From: Verrucomicrobia bacterium UBA3214 | GTDB lineage: Bacteria > Verrucomicrobiota > Kiritimatiellia > RFP12 > UBA1067 | Reading direction: 5' to 3' | NCBI GenBank assembly: GCA_002363575.1 | Contig: DEWI01000153.1 | Location: 23,460-35,372 of the forward strand | Length of the DNA stretch: 11,913 bases | Part shown: positions 7,388 through 11,913 of the stretch, one piece after another | How the letters are laid out: each line of letters begins with the position of its first letter | Position numbering within the stretch: the stretch's first letter is position 1 | Program-made: the position numbers and the translations under genes | The notes under the pieces: model-generated | Told to the model about the DNA's origin: nothing | Database searches by the model: none | The model's input: only the letters and a program-made list of their open reading frames with translations

Positions 7388-7514
7388 GGGCGCTCCCCGG
7401 CGCCGCACTTGCCGCCTTTTCAAAGAGTTGGTTTCCAATCTGCTTTTTTTGCAATTTCACCGGACAAATTATGAAATGCCAATAAACGACAGGTCACTAC
7501 CATTTTGGCGGTAT

Positions 7515-7526
7515 ATATGCTATACT
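7515..7526 (+). promoter_or_regulatory. Extended -10 promoter for the secreted repeat protein leader
   Basis: ATATGC-TATACT: TATACT at 7521-7526 with TGC directly upstream (extended -10). No convincing -35 is present at 16-18 bp, but the upstream 100 bp is relatively AT-rich. It shares ATATGnTATA(A/C)T with the promoters at 1851 and 11565. The predicted start near 7533 leaves an untranslated leader of roughly 295 nt before the ATG at 7829. Confidence 0.6.
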
Positions 7527-7532
7527 ATCGGT

Positions 7533-7828
7533 CGTAATAGGGGTTGGTATCGGTATGCATGGCATTGTGTATAGCCTTTACGGCAACGCAAAAGGCTCGC
7601 TGGAAACGCGAGTAGTGTGCGTTTGCCCGAAATTACCCCCATCAATAAACGTGCATTCCGCGTTCGGACGGGTACAATCGAACAGTCTTTTGGCTCCATC
7701 GGAATTCGGATGGGGTCTGCGACACTTGTCGCAGAGTTAAAGGAATGAGGGCCCGCTCCCGGGTCCTCACTGGAATCAACAACCATTTTCTAATAAACGT
7801 CGAAAGTTACGAGAAAGGGTGAAAAACA
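7533..7828 (+). ncRNA. Candidate structured 5' leader RNA, unrecognised family
   Basis: Many tight stems lie between the promoter and the ATG. AGCCTTT 7573-7579 pairs with AAAGGCT 7591-7597. CTCGC 7596-7600 pairs with GCGAG 7608-7612, competing with the first stem for two bases. CTCCATC 7694-7700 pairs with GATGGGG 7709-7715 (one G-U). TCTGCGAC 7716-7723 pairs with GTCGCAGA 7728-7735 (perfect 8 bp, loop ACTT) and directly abuts the previous stem, so the two could stack. TGAGGGCCCG 7746-7755 pairs with CGGGTCCTCA 7760-7769 (10 bp, one G-U, 4-nt loop). I could not match it to tmRNA, 6S RNA, RNase P, SRP or a known riboswitch. It may be a cis-regulatory leader, or a separate small RNA ending at the 7746-7769 hairpin, although no U-tract follows that hairpin. 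Confidence 0.5.
7814..7819 (+). promoter_or_regulatory. Shine-Dalgarno that sets the start at 7829
   Basis: AAAGGG (7814-7819) lies 9 nt before the ATG at 7829. This favours that start over the later in-frame ATG codons at 7904 and 7967, which have no comparable site. Confidence 0.6.
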
Positions 7829-10759
7829 ATGAAAAACACAATCCACGTACAAACGCCTGATGCAGCAAACCTGCATATTGCGCCTTCGCAATGCCACGGT
7901 GCCATGGGGCGGTTTGACCACGGGGACGTCGCCTCGGCGGTAACGCCGAGACGTGCTCGGCAAAAAATGCTGAGTATTGTTGCGGGTGCGATTGCGGTGT
8001 TTGCATTCGGCGGCCTTGCCTTGGCAGAAGACGCGTATGTCGCGTCCACGGGTGCGCAGTCGATCAACACCGGCTACCGCGTCAATTCAAAGACGAAGAT
8101 TGAGATAGATTTCAAGCTTGATGCACTCAACAAGTCGACGGAAATCTTCGGTGCCTCCGGCTCTTCCGGCACGACGTGCTGCCTTTGGATAAACGGCAAC
8201 GGCAATCTGGAGCCGAACTTCGGTGGATGGTGCGGCGGCATCGAAGGCCCGGCCAAGACGGAGCGCCGCACGGTAGTCTTCGACATGCCGGGCAAGACGG
8301 TAAAGATATACGCGCACGGCAGCACAACTCCGCTCAACACAAAGGGCTCCGACAAGGTTTTCGACAAGGGCGCGGCGAACTTCCCGCTCGCGCTCTTCGC
8401 CAACTGCAAAGACGCCAACGGTTCTGCGATGGAGTATTTCGGCACATGCCGAATCTATTCCTTCAAGGTCTGGGAGGGGACGGACCTCGTTCACAACTGG
8501 CAGCCTGCCATGAAAGGCGGCGAAGTCGGCTTCGTCGATAAGGTGGACAACTCATTCATTCGCGAGCATCGCTTTGGCGCGACGCCGCTTCAGATCGGCG
8601 GCGACTACGAGACGCTCGAGGACGACCCCTACATCGAGAGCGACGGCACAAGCGTCATCAACACCGGCATCCTGCCCGACACCGATTTGCGAATGGAGCT
8701 CGACTATGCGCTTACGACAACGGAGCAAAAAGACGTCCGCGTTTCGGGCAACAATGCGACGGGCGTTCAGACCATCGAGCTGTATGTCAGCCAGGATGGA
8801 ACGAAAATGAATTTCTGCGTCGGCAAGGGTTGGCCGGGCGGAACAAGCATGGGCACCTTGGATACGCGACGCCGCACTTTCGTCGTCGATATTCCGAATG
8901 GCAAGGCGCAGATGATTGCGGGCGCAACGACGGCAGGGACGTGGAACCTCAACACTAAGTTGCCCATTGACGCGAAAGGGACCGTGCCGATCGCGCTTTT
9001 CGGGCGTATCTACAGCGCAAACGGATCGACGGACTGGGCGGGTGGCCGCGCCAAAGCCCGAATTTACGGCGCTAAGTTCTATAAGGGCTCGACGCTTGTC
9101 AGGAATCTCGTGCCGTGCATTAAAGGCGACGTGCCTGGTTTTCGCGATACCGTGGGCGGCACGTTCCACACTGGCGAGTTCAATGTGCAGGGCCTTTCGG
9201 CGAGCGACAATGTCGTGCGCATTCCCGACGACGGCTACATCGAGCTTGTCGGCAACAACGACACCGTCGGCGGACACTACATCGACACCGGCTACAAGCC
9301 CGGCCCGGAGACCCGCCTCGAACTCGACTACGCAATATCCTCCAACGTGGTTGGCCACATCGACTGGTACATTCTGGGCGCGGGTGTCATACAAAATGGC
9401 AACGCAATGGCGCACTACGCCAGTAAAACCGCTCTCGGCAATTGCCTTGGAAAGGCCAGTTCTTGGGTTGGAACCGGCATGCCGGCGCCGACAAATACGG
9501 CGTTTGCCCGTCGCACGATAATCCTCGACGCGCCGAACATGGCGGCGACGCTCGTCACGGCCGGATATGTCAATTACGCAAGCACGAACAACAGCGGTTT
9601 CGCCGCGTTTACGGGGGAGGCATCTTCGACACTGAAAATAGGTTCCGCGCAGTCAGGCACAGGCGCATATGCGTCGATGCGCATCTACGGGCTGAAAATC
9701 TACGAGAACGACACTCTCGCGTACGACTACAAGCCGAAAATCGTGAACGGTGCGCCGGTTCTCGTCTCTGGTTCGTCCACGCTAAATGTTTCCTGGAGAG
9801 CCAAAAACGACAATGGATCCGCCGGTATTCCAGTGGCTGGCGGAGATATTGCCGTGTCGTCCGAATCCGACCGCGATGCATTCGTTCTCTTCACGGGCGC
9901 GCAGTCGCTCGACACCGGCTACAAAGCGAACGGCAAAACGAAGTTCGTGGTCGATTTCTCATTCGCCAACGGCTATAATGTTCCGCAGCAGTTCGTATTC
10001 AATACAGGGGAGACGGCTGGGCAGATCATCGGGCGTATCTACACAAGTGCCTCTGGCGGGAATGACGCGAAATACGCCTGGAACTTCTTCAACGCGGGAA
10101 AATGGCCTGGGACGGGTGTTGCCGTTGACCACCAGCGCCGTCTCATCACAATTGATGCCCCGAACGGCCAAATGCGAATGACGCCTGGCGCAACCGATGA
10201 CTCTACTATCAATCAAGACAGCCTGTTCTCCAATCAGCACGATGGGGTCTGCACGGCGACTACGAAAATAGGTTCAAATGTCTCGGGGACGGGCAACTTC
10301 GCCAAGATCCGCCTCTATCGACTCACGATTTACGACAACGGCGAGAAGGTGCGCGAATACGTGCCGGCCGTCGTGGACGGCGTTGCGGGGCTTCGCGATC
10401 TTGTCCATCCCGAGAGCGCGCTGCTGACGGCGACGGGTCTCACCGTCTCCGGGCGCGGACACAACGGCGCGGAGGAGTGGATAATCGAGCCGCAGAATAC
10501 GAACCTGACGAGGAGCGGCGGCTCGACGACGCTCAAGGCTCTCGCAATCGGTGCGCAGAGCTACAAGTGGACGAAGAACGGCGAGGCGGTCGAAGGCGGT
10601 GAGGATGGTTCGCTTGAAGTCGCATGGGAGAAGGGCGGTGCAACAGATGCCTACACCGTCACGCCGTTCTATTCTGTGTTTGGCAATGAAGTCGCGGGCG
10701 AGCCTGTTTCCTGCGCCGTCGAGAATTTGGCGGAAGGGCTGATTATTATCGTCAAGTAG
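7829..10759 (+). CDS. Large secreted protein with four LamG/concanavalin-like repeats and a C-terminal Ig-like segment
   Basis: The 976 residues have no gene name I recognise. Residues 1-46 are an unusual hydrophilic extension ending in PRRARQK. A hydrophobic signal segment follows (47-66, MLSIVAGAIAVFAFGGLALA) with a likely signal peptidase I site after ALA66. Four related modules start near residues 69, 267, 469 and 684. Each begins with a YIxSxGxQxINTGY-like strand, has a central RRTxxxDxPNG motif, and ends with RIYxxKIYExxxLVxxxxP, then a GxxGFRD-type turn. This pattern resembles beta-sandwich lectin/LamG domains of PVC surface proteins. Residues from about 884 (SYKWTKNGEAVEGG) look Ig-like. 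No catalytic motif, sortase motif or PEP-CTERM was seen. The likely role is export and binding of glycans or matrix at the cell surface. It stands alone, with a long structured leader and repeats on both sides. Export is well supported; the ligand is unknown. Confidence 0.85.
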   Translation: MKNTIHVQTPDAANLHIAPSQCHGAMGRFDHGDVASAVTPRRARQKMLSIVAGAIAVFAFGGLALAEDAYVASTGAQSINTGYRVNSKTKIEIDFKLDALNKSTEIFGASGSSGTTCCLWINGNGNLEPNFGGWCGGIEGPAKTERRTVVFDMPGKTVKIYAHGSTTPLNTKGSDKVFDKGAANFPLALFANCKDANGSAMEYFGTCRIYSFKVWEGTDLVHNWQPAMKGGEVGFVDKVDNSFIREHRFGATPLQIGGDYETLEDDPYIESDGTSVINTGILPDTDLRMELDYALTTTEQKDVRVSGNNATGVQTIELYVSQDGTKMNFCVGKGWPGGTSMGTLDTRRRTFVVDIPNGKAQMIAGATTAGTWNLNTKLPIDAKGTVPIALFGRIYSANGSTDWAGGRAKARIYGAKFYKGSTLVRNLVPCIKGDVPGFRDTVGGTFHTGEFNVQGLSASDNVVRIPDDGYIELVGNNDTVGGHYIDTGYKPGPETRLELDYAISSNVVGHIDWYILGAGVIQNGNAMAHYASKTALGNCLGKASSWVGTGMPAPTNTAFARRTIILDAPNMAATLVTAGYVNYASTNNSGFAAFTGEASSTLKIGSAQSGTGAYASMRIYGLKIYENDTLAYDYKPKIVNGAPVLVSGSSTLNVSWRAKNDNGSAGIPVAGGDIAVSSESDRDAFVLFTGAQSLDTGYKANGKTKFVVDFSFANGYNVPQQFVFNTGETAGQIIGRIYTSASGGNDAKYAWNFFNAGKWPGTGVAVDHQRRLITIDAPNGQMRMTPGATDDSTINQDSLFSNQHDGVCTATTKIGSNVSGTGNFAKIRLYRLTIYDNGEKVREYVPAVVDGVAGLRDLVHPESALLTATGLTVSGRGHNGAEEWIIEPQNTNLTRSGGSTTLKALAIGAQSYKWTKNGEAVEGGEDGSLEVAWEKGGATDAYTVTPFYSVFGNEVAGEPVSCAVENLAEGLIIIVK

Positions 10760-10761
10760 TA

Positions 10762-10783
10762 GTGAAGAGGCGCGTTTCTTCGC
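10762..10783 (+). terminator. Stem-loop just after the secreted protein gene
   Basis: GTGAAGA (10762-10768) pairs with TCTTCGC (10777-10783; one T-G). Two further G-T pairs are possible inside, closing a CGCG loop. It begins 3 nt after the TAG stop and is followed by ATTTCGGG, only weakly T-rich. This is a plausible but non-canonical transcription end. Confidence 0.45.
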
Positions 10784-10821
10784 ATTTCGGGTCGCCGCAG
10801 GCTGGCTCCGTCTGCACCCCA

Positions 10822-10944
10822 CATATATAGAGTGCCATGTTCTCTATATGGAGAACCCGTGCTCTCTCTATATATATAGACCCCATTCTCCATATATAGA
10901 GTGCCCGCGACTCTATATATGGAGAATGGGGTCTATATATATAG
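10822..10944. repeat. TA-rich nested palindrome cluster with a perfect 35-bp inverted repeat
   Basis: The arms 10868-10902 and 10910-10944 are perfect reverse complements over 35 bp, separated by GCCCGCG. Each arm contains the 12-bp palindrome CTATATATATAG and a near-palindrome of the type CTCCATATATAGAG. A shorter relative lies just upstream (GTTCTC 10839-10844, TATATG, GAGAAC 10851-10856). The 15-mer CATATATAGAGTGCC occurs twice (10822-10836 and 10891-10905), so the upstream copy could compete for 12 bp of the right arm. It could form a DNA cruciform or a very stable RNA hairpin. It is not a gene. It might be a MITE-like or REP-like element, or a protein-binding array. Confidence 0.9.
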
Positions 10945-11022
10945 TATCTGGAACCGCAACGGCGAAATGCGTGCCATTGCAGTTGCCAGGCGTAAAACAA
11001 ATATCGAAGTCCAGACCGCCAC

Positions 11023-11534
11023 CTGGAGTTTACCCATTTTTTGAGCGTGGGAATGCGCCGCACCTTAGTAAATAAAGGCCGAAGTGCGTTTAGGGATGTG
11101 GTTTTCGGCGCTTCGCGTCCAAAGCGGCTATCCGTCGTCGGTGTCGAAGAGCTCGGCGAAGCCCGGAAGGAGCTGTATCGCCGGGACCTCTGGAGCTTTG
11201 GTGCTGGTCTAAAAAGATTTTGATGAGCACCAAAACCTCTGGCGGTGCGTAGGGAGGCCGGCGATTATCGGGAGGGCAGACCTCCGTGTCGGCCATGGCC
11301 GGGACAGAGCCCGGCTCTCCCTTCCTCGCAGGTTTCGAAAAATGGGTAAACACTTTGCCCATGAAATTGGCGAGTTGGCTTTCGCTTTCGACGCGATTTT
11401 GGTATCATTCATGGCGCGGCACCCTCCTTGTCTTGTTTGTATTTCAAGTCGGTATTCTGCCGAAAAACGGCTGGTGGTTGCCGCGCTTTTTCCGCCCGCC
11501 AATCGAACCTCGCCAAAAAATGGGTAAACTCCAG
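11023..11534. mobile_element. Possible non-autonomous element bounded by perfect 21-bp inverted repeats
   Basis: Bases 11023-11043 (CTGGAGTTTACCCATTTTTT plus G) are the exact reverse complement of 11514-11534, defining a 512-bp segment. A 14-bp part of the same word, in the same orientation as the right end, recurs inside (11338-11351, AAAAATGGGTAAAC), so a shorter unit 11028-11351 is also possible. The interior has several stems (TTTGGTGCT 11197-11205 with AGCACCAAA 11226-11234; GGAGG 11271-11275 with CCTCC 11281-11285; GCCGGG 11298-11303 with CCCGGC 11310-11315) and no transposase. I see no target-site duplication outside the ends. It could be a MITE-like or dispersed repeat, or two copies of a short repeat that happen to face each other. 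Confidence 0.5.
11209..11412 (-). pseudogene. Possible minus-strand gene start disrupted by repeat sequence
   Basis: On the minus strand, AAGGAGGG (11429-11422) sits 9 nt before an ATG at 11412. This is one of the best Shine-Dalgarno matches in the window. The first roughly 20 residues (MNDTKIASKAKANSPISWAK) look like an ordinary protein start. The frame then runs into the internal copy of the inverted-repeat word and becomes Arg/Pro/Ser-rich with no recognisable fold, stopping at 11209. The simplest reading is the 5' remnant of a gene cut by insertion of the repeat element. It could also be a genuine 67-residue protein or a chance match. Confidence 0.3.
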
Positions 11535-11564
11535 AAAGCGCGCCCCTATGCAAGTCGTCATGGA

Positions 11565-11576
11565 ATATGATATAAT
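11565..11576 (+). promoter_or_regulatory. Extended -10 promoter, apparently giving a leaderless message
   Basis: ATATGA-TATAAT: a perfect TATAAT at 11571-11576 with TG one base upstream. No good -35 is visible. A normal start point 6-8 nt downstream falls at 11582-11584, only 2-4 nt before the ATG at 11586, and no Shine-Dalgarno is present. The promoter lies just outside the right inverted repeat ending at 11534. Confidence 0.65.
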
Positions 11577-11585
11577 AGCGACAAC

Positions 11586-11913
11586 ATGGAAAAGATTGCG
11601 ACAGATATTTACACCTTTTCGGAGCTGCGGAGTAGCGGTTTCACCTACGTCGATAAGACGGAGGCGCTGTATGCAATGGCGTCCGGGGAAAGCGGCAAGC
11701 AGTTTTTCATTGCGCGTCCGCGGCGCTTCGGGAAGTCTCTCGCAGTCTCCACGCTGAAGGCGCTTTTCGAGGGGCGGCGCGATCTTTTCGCCGGTCTCGC
11801 CGTCGAGCCGCTCTGGGACTGGTCGAAGAAGTGGCCGGTCCTGCACCTCGACATGGGGACGATGCAATACGACACCGTCGAGAATCTCGACAAGGCGATG
11901 AAGGACTATTTCC
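11586..11913 (+). CDS. AAA-ATPase-like / DUF1703 family protein (3' end beyond the window)
   Basis: An open frame from the ATG at 11586 to the window edge gives 109 residues. It opens with DIYTFSELRSSGFTYVDKTEALYAM, followed by FIARPRRFGKSLAVSTLKALF. This is the hallmark of the 'AAA-ATPase-like' domain (PF09820-type), with the RPRRFGKS P-loop-like motif at about residues 42-49. Downstream LFAGLAVE and WPVLHLDMG also fit. Full members are usually about 500-600 residues and end in a PD-(D/E)XK nuclease-like (DUF1703) domain, which would lie outside this window. The family's biological role is not established; it is often multi-copy in gut anaerobes and linked to mobile or accessory regions. The start is supported by the promoter spacing and by alignment to the family's usual N-terminus. 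The gene follows directly on the repeat element. Confidence 0.88.
   Translation, partial: MEKIATDIYTFSELRSSGFTYVDKTEALYAMASGESGKQFFIARPRRFGKSLAVSTLKALFEGRRDLFAGLAVEPLWDWSKKWPVLHLDMGTMQYDTVENLDKAMKDYF

Noticed and set aside
7106-7474. 122-residue protein containing the repeat array
   Set aside because: Its periodic residues simply reflect reading a 22-bp repeat in rotating frames. It has no ribosome site and no domain.
7555-7740. 61-residue leader ORF inside the structured leader
   Set aside because: No clear ribosome-binding sequence and no protein-like features. It overlaps several stems, so RNA structure explains the sequence better. A leader peptide is not excluded.
7533-7770. tmRNA, 6S RNA, RNase P RNA or a known riboswitch
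   Set aside because: No tRNA-like ends or TpsiC-type word for tmRNA. The 5' and 3' ends are not complementary as 6S would need. No RNase P core words and no riboswitch signature I know.
10848-11075. 75-residue ORF across the palindrome cluster
   Set aside because: The sequence is dictated by TATA repeats (runs of Tyr/Ile) and covers the perfect inverted repeat. No ribosome site.
11286-11570. 94-residue + strand ORF inside the inverted-repeat segment
   Set aside because: It crosses the internal repeat copy and the right inverted repeat, lacks a ribosome site and shows no domain.

Overview
The window is a GC-rich bacterial chromosome segment. It holds a housekeeping DNA-repair gene, a type IV pilus/type II secretion ATPase block, and then a gene-poor, repeat-rich accessory region. 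The host is most likely an uncultured gut or anaerobic member of the PVC group (Kiritimatiellota/Lentisphaerae-like). That is inference from three things: the pairing of two GspE/PilB-type ATPases around a PilT, a large secreted protein of repeated LamG-like modules, and a DUF1703-type 'AAA-ATPase-like' protein, which is common in multi-copy families in such genomes. No marker gene here settles the taxonomy.

Left part (1-6938), all genes on the + strand. The 3' seven-eighths of uvrB (1-1782) is followed by a hairpin and a strong extended -10 promoter. Next come a PilB/GspE-type assembly ATPase (1877-3541), a PilT retraction ATPase (3678-4805) and a second PilB/GspE-type ATPase (4907-6598). 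Strong GC hairpins follow the first and last of these, and an octanucleotide repeat abuts the start codon of the third. A small two-helix membrane protein follows (6708-6938). The platform protein (PilC), the pilins and the secretin are not in the window, so the ATPases must work with products encoded elsewhere.

Middle part (6939-7828) has no convincing gene. It contains a GC hairpin, an array of seven 22-bp tandem repeats with internal dyad symmetry (7234-7387), an extended -10 promoter (7515-7526), and a roughly 300-nt leader rich in perfect stem-loops. This leader feeds a 976-residue secreted protein (7829-10759) with a long pre-signal extension, four LamG-like repeats and a C-terminal Ig-like segment. 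Further perfect hairpins continue inside its first 46 codons.

Right part (10760-11585) is again gene-free. It holds a TA-rich palindromic cluster with a perfect 35-bp inverted repeat (10868-10944), then a 512-bp segment bounded by perfect 21-bp inverted repeats (11023-11534), with a minus-strand gene remnant inside. The window ends in the first 109 codons of a DUF1703/AAA-ATPase-like gene (11586-11913), apparently transcribed as a leaderless message from an extended -10 promoter.

The most unusual material is non-coding: the structured leader plus N-terminal cassette of the surface protein, the 22-bp dyad array in front of it, the two kinds of inverted repeats behind it, and the tandem octamer fused to a start codon.
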